Source: G020348385 sp964538085
GTDB lineage: Bacteria > Acidobacteriota > Aminicenantia > Aminicenantales > Aminicenantaceae
Reading direction: 5' to 3'
DNA length: 64,000 nt
Assembly (NCBI GenBank): GCA_964538085.1
Contig: CAZIDF010000002.1
Span: forward strand, 62,001-126,000
Shown: in pieces, positions 35,642 through 44,368 of the stretch
How positions within the stretch are numbered: the first letter of the stretch is position 1
Layout of the letters: every line of letters begins with the position of its first letter
Translations under genes and position numbers: made by a program
The notes under the pieces: model-generated
The model's database searches: none
Told to the model about the DNA's origin: nothing
The model's input: the letters and a program-made list of their open reading frames with translations, nothing else

Positions 35642-36189
35642 CATTGGCTGAGCCACGATCTTTTGTTCCCGTGAAATTGATCTGCGGGATCATCGCATCA
35701 AAAGAACGAACAATCTTGAGGGTAGAGGAGAGACTTACCCAAACATATGGAAATATCGATCGGGCAAGCCCGCTGTTTTCCTTCGATTTTACCGATTACT
35801 ACGAAGAACAGATGGGGAAAGATCTCAAGAGAAAATTTTTGAGCTTCGGAGATCTTATAGTGCCTGAGAGACTTAGCGCGATAAAATTGGAAGCCAACCG
35901 GTTGGAGCAGGAGATCCAGCAAGAGTTTCATACGAAACACAGGGTTGTGAATATCGATCCAGGGTATTTGACGACGGCCTCTTTGATCATGGCTACAGCT
36001 AAAAATTTTGCGCATCGCATTCCACTCGAAGGTGGCATTTATGCTCACCTTGAATTCCTGTTCGGTAGGAACGAAGTGCGATTTCTGGACTGGACATACC
36101 CCGATTTTAGAAACGAAGGCTACAAAGAATTTTTTCTCGAGGCTCGCCGAACCTACCTCTCCCAGCTCAAAAAAAGCCCCCCTAAGTAA
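35611..36189 (+). CDS. DUF4416 family protein
   Basis: Conserved protein of unknown function, up to 192 residues. Family-typical stretches are VKLICGIIASKERT, SFDFTDYYEEQMGKDLKRKF, RVVNIDPGYLTTASLIMATA and FLDWTYPDFRNEGYKEFF. The start is uncertain: the ATG at 35611 overlaps the lipoprotein gene by 31 bases, and a TTG at 35644 just after the lipoprotein stop would give 181 residues; neither has a clear Shine-Dalgarno. An 11-base-arm hairpin and a repeat of family A follow the gene. Confidence 0.8.
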   Translation: MDSFSKKTRITLAEPRSFVPVKLICGIIASKERTILRVEERLTQTYGNIDRASPLFSFDFTDYYEEQMGKDLKRKFLSFGDLIVPERLSAIKLEANRLEQEIQQEFHTKHRVVNIDPGYLTTASLIMATAKNFAHRIPLEGGIYAHLEFLFGRNEVRFLDWTYPDFRNEGYKEFFLEARRTYLSQLKKSPPK

Positions 36190-36202
36190 AATCAGCTTAA
36201 AA

Positions 36203-36227
36203 AATAATTCAGGGCACCTGAATTATT
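36203..36227. terminator. Perfect hairpin after the DUF4416 gene
   Basis: AATAATTCAGG and CCTGAATTATT form an 11-base perfect inverted repeat around GCA, 14 bases after the stop. No T-run follows, so if it terminates transcription it is not a classical intrinsic terminator. Its right half is also the left end of the repeat element that follows. Confidence 0.45.
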
Positions 36228-36423
36228 CACGGACCAAGATTGCTGTAGCGGCGAAGTTGTGATTCATGAGGCTGTATTGAAATACTGCGAATGTATCACG
36301 ACAAGCCGATGCGGTAAGATTGGTTAGCCCAAAGGGTAAAATGTCGATGTTTATAAAACAGGATTTGAAAATTTGATTTTTTGGAGATGAAATATGGCAT
36401 CGACTTTTTATGAATAATTCAGG
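36217..36423. repeat. Convergent-junction repeat family A, copy C, with terminal inverted repeats
   Basis: The ends are CCTGAATTATTCA (36217-36229) and TGAATAATTCAGG (36411-36423), a perfect 13-base inverted repeat. Inside, in reverse orientation, is the 85-base core (36236-36320) homologous to the cores at 13405, 13554 and 53109, including the central hairpin and the GATTGCTGTAGCGGC end. The right terminal repeat runs into the last codons and stop of the cysteine desulfurase gene. No gene lies in this gap. Confidence 0.8.
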
Positions 36424-37576
36424 ATTCGTTGATGTCGAGAGCCGAGATCTCTCGTAGCTTCTTCACGATTTCAGGAAGTTCCTTCAACACGACATGGATA
36501 TCTTCTTCTTTATTGAACCGGCCCAAGGAGATCCGGATGGAGGACCGGGCGATTTCTGGACGCAAGCCTATGGCGCTCAAGACATGGGAAGCTTCTTCCG
36601 AATCCTCACTGCATGCAGATCCTGTGGAGACGTATATATCCTTGGTGGCCAAGGATAGAAGAATCGCTTCGGCTTCCAGTCCGGGGAAGGAAAAATTGAG
36701 CGTCCCTTTTATCCTTTTCTGCTCATGCCCATTGAATATCGCCTTCGGGATATTCTCTTCAATGCCGCTCTTCAACATACCTGCCAGATTCTCGATTCGA
36801 TTTTTGTCCCTGTCCCCTTGCTCCATCATAATCCCTACCGCCTCTCCGAATCCCACGATACCGATGGTGTTCTCTGTTCCTGCCCTCATCAATCTTTCTT
36901 GATGTCCTCCGTAGATGAGAGGCAAGATATTCGTTCCTTTTCGGATATACAAGGCTCCAATCCCTTTCGGCCCATAGATTTTATGAGCAGAAACGGAAAG
37001 GAGATCGACTCCCAGTGTATCCACATCGACATCGATTTTGCCAAAACTTTGCACCGCATCCGTGTGAACGAGAACGTTATATTCCTTTGCCAAATTCACC
37101 ACCTCCCGGATGGGTTGAATGGTTCCCAATTCGTTGTTGGCATGCATGATGGAGATCAGGGCGGTCTTTGGGCTAATCGCTTCCCTGAGACGGGCCATAT
37201 CGATCATCCCTTGCTGATCCACAGGCACAAAGGTTACCTTGAGACCCTTCCTTTCAAGGTAGTTGGCCGTTTCAATGACTGCGGGGTGTTCGATCTCCGA
37301 TGTGATGAATTCATTTTTCTCTGGCATCGCATCCACAATCCCGCGGATTGCGAAATTGTCTGATTCTGTGCCTGACCCTGTGAAAAAGATCTCTGTGCGT
37401 TTTGCACCCAGTGCCTTGGCGATGGTATCCCTTTCTTCCGTGATGATTTCTTTGACTGCTCTTCCGATAGGGTAGAGGGATGAGGGATTCCCAAAATGCT
37501 CTCGCATAAACTCCGTCATTTTATCCTGTACTCTTGGGTCTAACGGAGTCGTTGCGTTATGGTCGAGGTAGATCAT
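36419..37576 (-). CDS. nifS: Cysteine desulfurase (NifS/IscS family)
   Basis: PLP enzyme of 385 residues that takes sulfur from cysteine for Fe-S cluster or thiocofactor assembly. The segments YLDHNATTPLDPRV, FTGSGTESDNFAI, HANNELGTIQPI, VHTDAVQSFGKI, the PLP-lysine motif SVSAHKIYGPKGIGALYI, and the active cysteine in YVSTGSACSEDSEEASHVL are all present. The length and the loop identify the group I (NifS/IscS) type. No iscU is adjacent. It follows serA by 29 bases in an aminotransferase-serA-nifS operon. Its stop codon lies inside the end of a repeat element. Confidence 0.93.
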   Translation of the reverse strand: MIYLDHNATTPLDPRVQDKMTEFMREHFGNPSSLYPIGRAVKEIITEERDTIAKALGAKRTEIFFTGSGTESDNFAIRGIVDAMPEKNEFITSEIEHPAVIETANYLERKGLKVTFVPVDQQGMIDMARLREAISPKTALISIMHANNELGTIQPIREVVNLAKEYNVLVHTDAVQSFGKIDVDVDTLGVDLLSVSAHKIYGPKGIGALYIRKGTNILPLIYGGHQERLMRAGTENTIGIVGFGEAVGIMMEQGDRDKNRIENLAGMLKSGIEENIPKAIFNGHEQKRIKGTLNFSFPGLEAEAILLSLATKDIYVSTGSACSEDSEEASHVLSAIGLRPEIARSSIRISLGRFNKEEDIHVVLKELPEIVKKLREISALDINES

Positions 37577-37605
37577 TTCCGGTTCATTATCGCAAGATCA
37601 GCGGA

Positions 37606-38514
37606 TCAGCCCTTCACATAATCTTCAACGATGCTGACGACTTCGAAGCCAGCTCTTTTCTGGCCTTCCTTGGCTGCTGCCCCGATGTGAGGAGTGGCGA
37701 TGACGTTGGGATGATCGATAAGCATAAAATCATCGGGAGGTTCTTTTTCGAATACATCGATACCGGCTGCCCTGACTTTACCCGATTCCAATGCTGCAAA
37801 CAGGGCCTTCTCATCCACGGTACCACCTCGTGAAGCATTGACCAAAATAACGCCGTCCTTCGTCTTTGCAAATTCTGCATCGCTAATCATGTGTTTGGTC
37901 TTTTCAGTCAATGGCAAATGGAGAGAGAGAACATCCGACCGTTCCAGGAGCTCGTCCAGATCGACCTGTGCGATTTCAAGGTCTGACTTGACTTCGATAA
38001 TATCATAGACCAACACCTTCATTCCAAAGGCCAGCCCAAGTCGGGCTACTTCCAATCCGATCCTGCCGCTCCCGATGATCCCCAGTGTTTTTTGAAACAG
38101 CTCTGTACCCGATAGAACCTTTTTCTCCCACTTGTGGGCTTTCATCGACAGATTGGCTTTGCCGTGGTTGCGCACGGCAGCCAACATCAATCCGAGGGTA
38201 TGTTCCGCCACAGAAGTCGTGGTGGCTGCCGGCGTGTTATTCACTCGCACACCCTGTTCTTTGGCAGCGACACGATCGACGTTATCCAATCCGATCCCGG
38301 CTCTCACGATGAGCTCGAGGTTCGTCGCTGCTTGGATGACATTTCGGGTCATTTTTGTGGCTCCCCGGATGACGGCAATATGAAATTCAGGAATAAAATT
38401 TATGAGCTCATCTTCATTCATCCCGGTTTTCACTGTGATCTCGAGTCCAGGGATAGATTCGAGCTTTTCAAGGGCCTCGGGATTCATAGGGTCGGAAACG
38501 AGTACTTTTTTCAT
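37606..38514 (-). CDS. serA: D-3-phosphoglycerate dehydrogenase-like 2-hydroxyacid dehydrogenase
   Basis: NAD-dependent D-2-hydroxyacid dehydrogenase of 302 residues, close to PGDH: VRAGIGLDNVDRVAAKEQGV, NTPAATTTSVAEHTLGLML, the nucleotide fold LGIIGSGRIGLEVARLGLAF, and catalytic NASRGGTVDEKALFAAL and ATPHIGAAAKEGQ (active His). It lacks the C-terminal ACT domain, so serine feedback of the E. coli kind is not expected. The ATG at 38514 has AGGAGA seven bases upstream. The pairing with a class V aminotransferase (4-base overlap) supports a role in serine synthesis. Confidence 0.86.
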   Translation of the reverse strand: MKKVLVSDPMNPEALEKLESIPGLEITVKTGMNEDELINFIPEFHIAVIRGATKMTRNVIQAATNLELIVRAGIGLDNVDRVAAKEQGVRVNNTPAATTTSVAEHTLGLMLAAVRNHGKANLSMKAHKWEKKVLSGTELFQKTLGIIGSGRIGLEVARLGLAFGMKVLVYDIIEVKSDLEIAQVDLDELLERSDVLSLHLPLTEKTKHMISDAEFAKTKDGVILVNASRGGTVDEKALFAALESGKVRAAGIDVFEKEPPDDFMLIDHPNVIATPHIGAAAKEGQKRAGFEVVSIVEDYVKG

Positions 38515-39656
38515 TCCCAATTCTCCTTTAATATGTCCTCAGCCGCTTTGATGGCTTGGCCGCCCTCAAAGTTGTAGCCCAGTTCAGAGAGTGTCATTTC
38601 CATGGCGCTGAGGGCTGTGATGACATCGAAGCCGCCCATGTATCCGAGGTGGGCTATCCGGAAAAATTCTCCCTTATGAGGGTCCTGTGCTCCGGCGATA
38701 TAGGCTCCGTATTTGCTTTGCATTAACTTGACGAACTTGACGCCATCCACCCCGGCTGGAACTTTAACAGCGGTCAAAATATTGCCGGGTCTTTTGGATA
38801 GGAGTTCCAGCCCGATAGCCTGCACAGCTGCCCGGGTTGCATCTCCCAGTATGCGATGGTGTTTGAATAGACCTTCAAGACCCATAGACTTGATGATATC
38901 CAATGCAATTTTCTGTTGGATGATCAAAGTCACGGCCGGTGTCCAAGGAGTTGTCCTCTTTCCGATGCTCTTCTTAGCTGCTTTGGCATCGAAATAAAAC
39001 TTAGGCAACGTGGATTTTTCTACCAAATCCCATGCTTTAGGGCTGAAGGCGATGTATCCCAATCCCGGCGGGATCATGAAGGATTTTTGGGATCCTGAAA
39101 CAAGGATATCGACTTTCCATTCGTCCATCGGGCAAGGGGTCGCGCCCAATCCGGAGATGCCATCTACTGCAAGTATCGCATCCGTTCCGCTGACGACTTC
39201 TCCGTATCCTTGAATATCATACACCGTTCCTGATGAGGTTTCTGAGAGAGTTGTGAAAACCGCTTTTGTGTCTGGCTGGGCTTTTAGCTCATCGGCCAGC
39301 TGTTCTTTAGTGAAGGGATGCCCCCATTCCAGCGTGATCTCTTTGACTTCGACTCCGTAAGCTCGGCAGATTTTTCCCCACCGTTCTCCGAATTTTCCAC
39401 TGTTCAGGGTTATAACCTTGTCTCCGGCGCAAAGCGTGTTGACAACGGCTGTCTCCATCGCTCCCGATCCGGAAGAAGTCAGGATAAAAACATCCTGTTC
39501 GGTCTGAAAAACATACTTCAAGCCCTCCGAGGTTTCCATGAAAATGTTAGAAAACTCTGGCGTCCGATGATGAATGATCGGTTCCGATGCAGCGGAGAGA
39601 ACCTTCTCAGGCACAGGTGTGGGGCCCGGAGAAAGTAGATAATACTTTTTTATCAT
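38511..39656 (-). CDS. Class V aminotransferase, serine/alanine-glyoxylate or phosphoserine type
   Basis: PLP aminotransferase of 381 residues. The N-terminal LLSPGPTPVPEKVLSA, the cofactor segment TSSGSGAMETAVVNTL, the Asp motif AILAVDGISGLGATPCPMDE and the Schiff-base lysine in LVSGSQKSFMIPPGLGYI fit the serine-pyruvate/alanine-glyoxylate aminotransferase group. In several anaerobes and archaea this type replaces SerC beside serA, so 3-phosphohydroxypyruvate is the likely acceptor here; that assignment rests on the neighbour. It is the first gene of the operon. Confidence 0.85.
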   Translation of the reverse strand: MIKKYYLLSPGPTPVPEKVLSAASEPIIHHRTPEFSNIFMETSEGLKYVFQTEQDVFILTSSGSGAMETAVVNTLCAGDKVITLNSGKFGERWGKICRAYGVEVKEITLEWGHPFTKEQLADELKAQPDTKAVFTTLSETSSGTVYDIQGYGEVVSGTDAILAVDGISGLGATPCPMDEWKVDILVSGSQKSFMIPPGLGYIAFSPKAWDLVEKSTLPKFYFDAKAAKKSIGKRTTPWTPAVTLIIQQKIALDIIKSMGLEGLFKHHRILGDATRAAVQAIGLELLSKRPGNILTAVKVPAGVDGVKFVKLMQSKYGAYIAGAQDPHKGEFFRIAHLGYMGGFDVITALSAMEMTLSELGYNFEGGQAIKAAEDILKENWE

Positions 39657-39736
39657 ATGAATCCTCCTTTTGGTTATTTTAGAAAAACTTAATTATGGGA
39701 AAAGCTAAAAGTAGCAGAAATTTTCCGCCCAGTCAA

Positions 39737-40873
39737 TCACAGTTGGCAAAGGAGTTCGGTGAGTAGAGCTGTCCTCATCACAAGAGAGGGGAGCAGCAGG
39801 TGTTCGTTATCCGCATGTATTCCCTCGCCGTCAGGCCCTAGGCCATCTATGGTGGGGATCCCAAGGCTCGAAGCAATAGAGGCATCCGAGCCTCCCCCGG
39901 TTCTTCCTGCTTCGAGGGACATCTTGAAGGCGGAATGTGCGATATCGCGAATTCTGGAGAGAAGAGCGGATGAAGCTTCTGTTTTTTCCATCGGCGGTGT
40001 GGAACTCTCCATGGAAAAACGTATTTTTGCGCCAGGATTGATGGGTTCGAGTCGCTTAAAGGTGTCCAATATCTTTTGTTTCTGCATATTTGTCCAGAAT
40101 CTCATGTCCAGAGTGGCTCCGGCTTTTTCTGCGACGATGTTCGCTTTTTCTCCGCCGCTTATCAAACCGATGTTCATCGTTGTCCCTTTTGTCTTCTGCA
40201 GTTTTTTCAGTTCGCGAAGCAGGTCCATCAGTTCTTCTATGGCGTTAATCCCTTTTTCAGGAGTTCCAGCATGGGCAGCTTTTCCGCTGGCTTCCAAACG
40301 GATGACCAAGCGTCCTTTTCTTTGTACCTTCAGGCCTCCCCCTGGTAGCGATGGTTCCAGACACAACACATATTCCGATTTTCTCGCTAGTTTCCGTATG
40401 ATTTCATTGGCCGCTTCATCGCCTATCTCTTCAGCTGAATTGATGAACAGAAGCATGTTTTTTTCAGGCTTGATATTCAGGTCATGAAGTGTCTTCATCG
40501 CGTAAAGCGCCATAACAAGCCCTGCTTTCATATCCAAAACCCCAGGACCGAATATCTTTTTGCCGCTGAGATAAAAAGGCATATTTTGTATTTTTCCCAC
40601 AGGCCAAACAGTGTCGATGTGAGTGAGCAAAAGTATCTGCTCTTTCTTTTCCTTTGATATTAGCGTGGGGTATTGAATGGTGTGAAGATCTCCGATCTTT
40701 TTTTGTGGGAATCGTGTGACTCCAGCTCCAATTTTTTTAAACTCGTTGATGATATAATCCGTGCATTTATCCACAGCATTTTTATCTGTAGATGGGGATT
40801 CCAAACTCACGAGTTCTTTGAGGGTGTTTACCATTTCTCCCTGGCGTGATTTGAAATAATGACGAAATTCCAT
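39737..40873 (-). CDS. M20 family metallopeptidase (carboxypeptidase G2-like)
   Basis: Zinc exopeptidase of 378 residues without a signal peptide. Metal and catalytic motifs are LLTHIDTVWPVG, FGPGVLDMKAGLVMALYA, INSAEEIGDEA (Glu-Glu), CLEPSLPGG and the closing GIHADNEHLLL. A dimerisation domain occupies about residues 175-285 (ASGKAAHAGTPEKGINAI). The TGGGSDASIASSLGIPTIDG segment is typical of glutamate carboxypeptidase-type members, so C-terminal glutamate release is possible. AGGAG precedes the ATG. It is a single gene. Confidence 0.88.
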   Translation of the reverse strand: MEFRHYFKSRQGEMVNTLKELVSLESPSTDKNAVDKCTDYIINEFKKIGAGVTRFPQKKIGDLHTIQYPTLISKEKKEQILLLTHIDTVWPVGKIQNMPFYLSGKKIFGPGVLDMKAGLVMALYAMKTLHDLNIKPEKNMLLFINSAEEIGDEAANEIIRKLARKSEYVLCLEPSLPGGGLKVQRKGRLVIRLEASGKAAHAGTPEKGINAIEELMDLLRELKKLQKTKGTTMNIGLISGGEKANIVAEKAGATLDMRFWTNMQKQKILDTFKRLEPINPGAKIRFSMESSTPPMEKTEASSALLSRIRDIAHSAFKMSLEAGRTGGGSDASIASSLGIPTIDGLGPDGEGIHADNEHLLLPSLVMRTALLTELLCQL

Positions 40874-41011
40874 GGTGTCTCCTTCAGGTGTCTGTTTTTA
40901 CAGCATCAAATTTTCACTAATGTATCACAGCTTCGATCAAAATTTAAACGAAATTTCAAGAAAGTTGAAACCGGATATAAATTTAGCTTCTAGTCCATCC
41001 AAATGAAAAAA

Positions 41012-42190
41012 TCAGGAAAAATAAGACATGATTCTTTTGTAGACTGCCGTCATTTGTCTCAATATTCGTCCCAAAGGTTTCTGTCCTAGCTTTATTGCAT
41101 AATACCGGCAAACTTCATGGCAGCACATGCAATGGATGCATCGGGATTTGTCGATCCTGGCTTTTGCATCCTGCATATGAGCGGCCCCAGTTGGACAGAT
41201 GTCCACACATTCTTCACACGCGGCGCATTTTTTTTGCAAAACTCTGGGTGACAGTACCAGTTGCCACTGGATAAAGCCGTGGAGGAAAGCCGGAATATTT
41301 TTCCGAATAAGCCCAACGGCAATGGCAGATTGTTTGAAGTCCTTCACCTCGATATCTTGAATTTTTTCTCCCAACAATTCCATCTCTTCCAATCGAGCTG
41401 TTCCTAATTCTCTTTGGGAAGCGAAAGCAGTCGTTCGAACCTGCATCGGGTCAAGACCGATTAATTTTGTCGCGACAGCATCCAGCGCTACTGCATCGGA
41501 GCTGGCCAGGATCAGCCCGACTTTTTTCGGAGAGCCAGCTGATGGGCCTTCTCCTTCCATCGCACAGATGGCATCCATGATATTCAGTTGGGGGGGAGCA
41601 CAAGAAAATATGTCCACGAGCATTTGGGCAAAAAGTTCACTATTGTCGTATTTTCGATGATAGCTGCACCTGAGTCCATGGGGGATAATGCCGAACATGT
41701 TTTTGATGGCTCCAGTGAAGGCCATGAAAGAATGGGTTTTCAGTTTCGGAAGGTTGATCAAAAAATCTGAATCCAAGACCGCTGGAGAGATGTAGGCTTT
41801 GGTGATAATCTCTCCTCGACATACCGTCTCCCTGAAACCGATTTCCTTCAGATTCACAAGACGTACTCCTAACTCTGTACACATCTTCCGGTAGCCGGAA
41901 ATTTCGAATCCATCCCCTTTTTTGTGCTGGATGTCATCTCCCACCATAATATCGCAGCCGATATCGAGCAAAAGCCGTAGCAATTCTTTCGTGAAATCCG
42001 GATGGGTGACGATCATGGCTTCAGCTGGAGAAGGAGGGGAGAGGTGGTTGATTTTGACGAAGACTCGAGATTTAGGCCGGATGATGCGGTCTAGACCTCC
42101 TAGGAATTCGAGATTTTTGAGCAGAGCACGATGAATGAGTCCCTCGTCATAGCCAGGCACACGTTGGATAGAAACCTTTGTTTTTCCCAT
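41012..42190 (-). CDS. DUF362 protein with two [4Fe-4S] ferredoxin motifs
   Basis: 392-residue protein with a DUF362 domain (about 1-300: VFVKINHLSPP, NLPKLKTHSFMAFTGAIKNM, NIMDAICAMEGEGPSAGSPK, DAVALDAVATKLIGLDP) followed by a bacterial ferredoxin pair with CAACEECVDICPTGA and CIHCMCCHEVCRYYAI. Such proteins are frequent in anaerobes and are thought to pass electrons, but no reaction is established. No transmembrane segment is evident. It is divergent from the kynureninase-like gene with no clear shared promoter. Confidence 0.85.
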   Translation of the reverse strand: MGKTKVSIQRVPGYDEGLIHRALLKNLEFLGGLDRIIRPKSRVFVKINHLSPPSPAEAMIVTHPDFTKELLRLLLDIGCDIMVGDDIQHKKGDGFEISGYRKMCTELGVRLVNLKEIGFRETVCRGEIITKAYISPAVLDSDFLINLPKLKTHSFMAFTGAIKNMFGIIPHGLRCSYHRKYDNSELFAQMLVDIFSCAPPQLNIMDAICAMEGEGPSAGSPKKVGLILASSDAVALDAVATKLIGLDPMQVRTTAFASQRELGTARLEEMELLGEKIQDIEVKDFKQSAIAVGLIRKNIPAFLHGFIQWQLVLSPRVLQKKCAACEECVDICPTGAAHMQDAKARIDKSRCIHCMCCHEVCRYYAIKLGQKPLGRILRQMTAVYKRIMSYFS

Positions 42191-42332
42191 TTTTCCCTCG
42201 GTATTATACCAGAGTCCATTGACTTCGCCACGGGAGTTTATTAGTTTAGTTCATGAATGTGTGGATCGTTGCTGGACTCTTTCAGAATGCCCGATCAAAC
42301 ATTGGACAAAAAATCCAGGATGTGAAAAACGG

Positions 42333-43577
42333 ATGGCCAGTGTGATGGAAAACAGGACATGGGATCTCGAAAAAGATCTCGACAAAATCAGAGGAAACTT
42401 CCCGATTCTGAAAAAGTGCGTTTATTTGATCAGCAACTCGTTGGGAGCTGTGCCTTTACAGGTGAGGGATGCATTGGAACGTTATTACAAGCTGTGGGCT
42501 GAGGAGGGTGTTAGTGCGTGGGAAAAAGAGTGGTGGATGCTTTCCAAAAAAGTCGGCGACGAGGTGGCATCCCTAATCGGCGCTGAGAAAGATAGTGTGG
42601 CGATGATGACCAATGCCACACTCTCCCATTGGGTGGCCCTATCCACACAATTTTCTCAAAAAAAAGGACGAAGAAACAAAGTGGTTATGACCGACCATGA
42701 TTTTCCTTCTATCCTCTATGCCCTGGCCAAGATGTGTTCTTTTATGGGCTGGGAGCTCGATATCGTTCGGAGTCGAGCAAGGCCAGGTATCGCGGTCGAA
42801 GAGATACTCGACCGTGTGGATGAAACGACACTTTGTGTTGCCACGTCCCAGGTCTACTTCAAATCAGCTTTTATCCAGGATGTAGATCGGATAGCCCAAC
42901 ATGCCCGGAGCAGGGGAGTTTTGACCCTAATCGATGGCTATCATGCGCCAGGTACAATCCCTGTGAATGTAAGAAAGATGGGCATCGATTTTTATGTTGG
43001 AGGTTGCTTGAAATGGTTGTGCGGGGGACCCGGGAATGCCTTTTTGTATGTGCGCCCAAAGCTAAGGGAGGAATTAGAGCCTCTGTTGACAGGATGGTTG
43101 GCGCACAAAAATCCTTTTGGCTTTTCCCAGAAAATGGACTATACAGATGGGTCTTACAAGCTGATGTCAGGGACTCCCCCTATACCTTGCCTCTATACCG
43201 CCATGGCAGGCCTGGACATTATCGGAAAAATTGGGATAGGCTCCATCCGACAAAAATCCATAGAGCAAACAAACAAGCTGATCGAGAAGGCCTTGGAAAG
43301 AGGATTCCTCATTCATACCCCTGTTGAGGATGAGAGACGGGGAGGTGCTGTATCCATCGGAATGCCTCACGCCCAGCAGATAAAGCAGGCTTTGATCGAA
43401 AAAAATGTGAAGATCGATTTTCGAAAAGGTAAGGATGAAGAACCGGATGTCATCCGAGTCGGTCCTCATTTTTACACAAAAGATGCGGAGATCGATTTCC
43501 TTTTCGAAATCATCGATAAACTGCTTCGTTCGGGGGAGTATAAAAAATTCGCCGGAAAATCAGAACTTGTAACCTGA
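42333..43577 (+). CDS. Kynureninase-like / class V PLP enzyme
   Basis: PLP-dependent fold-type I enzyme, 414 residues from ATG 42333. It resembles kynureninase (VYLISNSLGAVPLQVRDAL, VYFKSAFIQDVDRIAQHA, LIDGYHAPGTIPVNV, and the Schiff-base lysine in VGGCLKWLCGGPGNAFLYV), although similar proteins exist in the cysteine desulfurase/isopenicillin epimerase group. No tryptophan-degradation gene is near, so the substrate is open. The frame is open from TTG 42219, and ATG 42345 is another candidate; neither start has a strong Shine-Dalgarno. The added 38 residues of the long form show no family match. Confidence 0.72.
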   Translation: MASVMENRTWDLEKDLDKIRGNFPILKKCVYLISNSLGAVPLQVRDALERYYKLWAEEGVSAWEKEWWMLSKKVGDEVASLIGAEKDSVAMMTNATLSHWVALSTQFSQKKGRRNKVVMTDHDFPSILYALAKMCSFMGWELDIVRSRARPGIAVEEILDRVDETTLCVATSQVYFKSAFIQDVDRIAQHARSRGVLTLIDGYHAPGTIPVNVRKMGIDFYVGGCLKWLCGGPGNAFLYVRPKLREELEPLLTGWLAHKNPFGFSQKMDYTDGSYKLMSGTPPIPCLYTAMAGLDIIGKIGIGSIRQKSIEQTNKLIEKALERGFLIHTPVEDERRGGAVSIGMPHAQQIKQALIEKNVKIDFRKGKDEEPDVIRVGPHFYTKDAEIDFLFEIIDKLLRSGEYKKFAGKSELVT

Positions 43578-43632
43578 TCTGCTGAACATCGGCCCACCTG
43601 TTTAAGATCCCAATCCCGTTAGAGAAAGTATT

Positions 43633-43660
43633 TTGAAAATGAATGGGAATGGTTTATATT
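43633..43660 (+). promoter_or_regulatory. Promoter of the 43.7-47.6 kb gene cluster
   Basis: TTGAAA (43633-43638), 16 bases, TATATT (43655-43660). The expected start of transcription near 43667 precedes GAGG and the TTG start codon at 43694. Confidence 0.55.
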
Positions 43661-43693
43661 AAATACTGAAGTCAACAGGAGAAGAGGTGCTGG

Positions 43694-44365
43694 TTGAATA
43701 ACATTTCAAGGCGGACTTTTTTGAACCATTCCCTATTCCTGTTGGGAACCTCTCTCATGATTCCTTCGAGATCTTATGGTGAAGAAATCCCTTCATATCT
43801 CTGGCTTCAAAAGATGGGTTGCTCAAACATTAACCTCGTGACGCCTGCCCATTATCTGCCCAGCATTGTCAGGGCTCTGCAAATGGCCATTCCGATGGGG
43901 CTTCATATTCCTCTTGTGTATAACACCAGTGGTTACGAGAAATTGGAGATGGTGCGACTGCTGGATGGGATCATGGATATCTATCTTTCCGATTGCAAAT
44001 ACATGGATCCAACACTCGCAGCGAAATATTCTGATGTGGCCTATAATTACCCCCACTATGCCAAGATCGCGTCGAAGGAAATGTTTCGCCAGACAGGAGA
44101 TCTCCGGATTGAAAAGGGCGTCGCTGTGAAGGGGGTGATCATCAGACATTTGGTACTACCCAATAGAATTGCTGGGACCAAAGAATTCTTGAAGTTTGTA
44201 GCCGAGGACATGTCCAAAACCACCTATGTCAATATCATGAGACAATACGGACCTGAATACAAAGCCTCGGAATACTCCGAATTATCCCGCAGGATTACTC
44301 GAGAAGAATATGCGGAAGCACTGAGCTGGGCAAAACAAGCCGGGCTCCAACGTCTGGACAAATAA
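43694..44365 (+). CDS. Tat-exported remnant of a PflX-type (COG1313) radical SAM protein without cluster cysteines
   Basis: 223 residues starting at TTG with AGGAGAAGAGG just upstream. The N-terminus NNISRRTFLNHSLFLLGTSL is a twin-arginine signal. The rest matches the C-terminal two thirds of COG1313 pyruvate formate-lyase-activating-like proteins (GCSNINLVTPAHYLPSIVRA, IPLVYNTSGYEKLEMV, IYLSDCKYMDPTLAAKYSD, VIIRHLVLPNRIAGT, and the RRITREEYAEAL end). The segment that should carry the CxxxCxxC radical SAM motif, roughly 100 residues, is missing between the signal peptide and LWLQKMGC. It is probably inactive as a radical SAM enzyme, either a deletion derivative or a repurposed fold. Three bases separate it from the next gene. 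Confidence 0.7.
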   Translation: MNNISRRTFLNHSLFLLGTSLMIPSRSYGEEIPSYLWLQKMGCSNINLVTPAHYLPSIVRALQMAIPMGLHIPLVYNTSGYEKLEMVRLLDGIMDIYLSDCKYMDPTLAAKYSDVAYNYPHYAKIASKEMFRQTGDLRIEKGVAVKGVIIRHLVLPNRIAGTKEFLKFVAEDMSKTTYVNIMRQYGPEYKASEYSELSRRITREEYAEALSWAKQAGLQRLDK

Positions 44366-44368
44366 CGA

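Noticed and set aside
42219..42332. N-terminal extension with cysteines on the kynureninase-like protein
   Set aside because: It starts at TTG without a ribosome-binding site, shows no homology, and lies in the divergent spacer where a promoter is expected.
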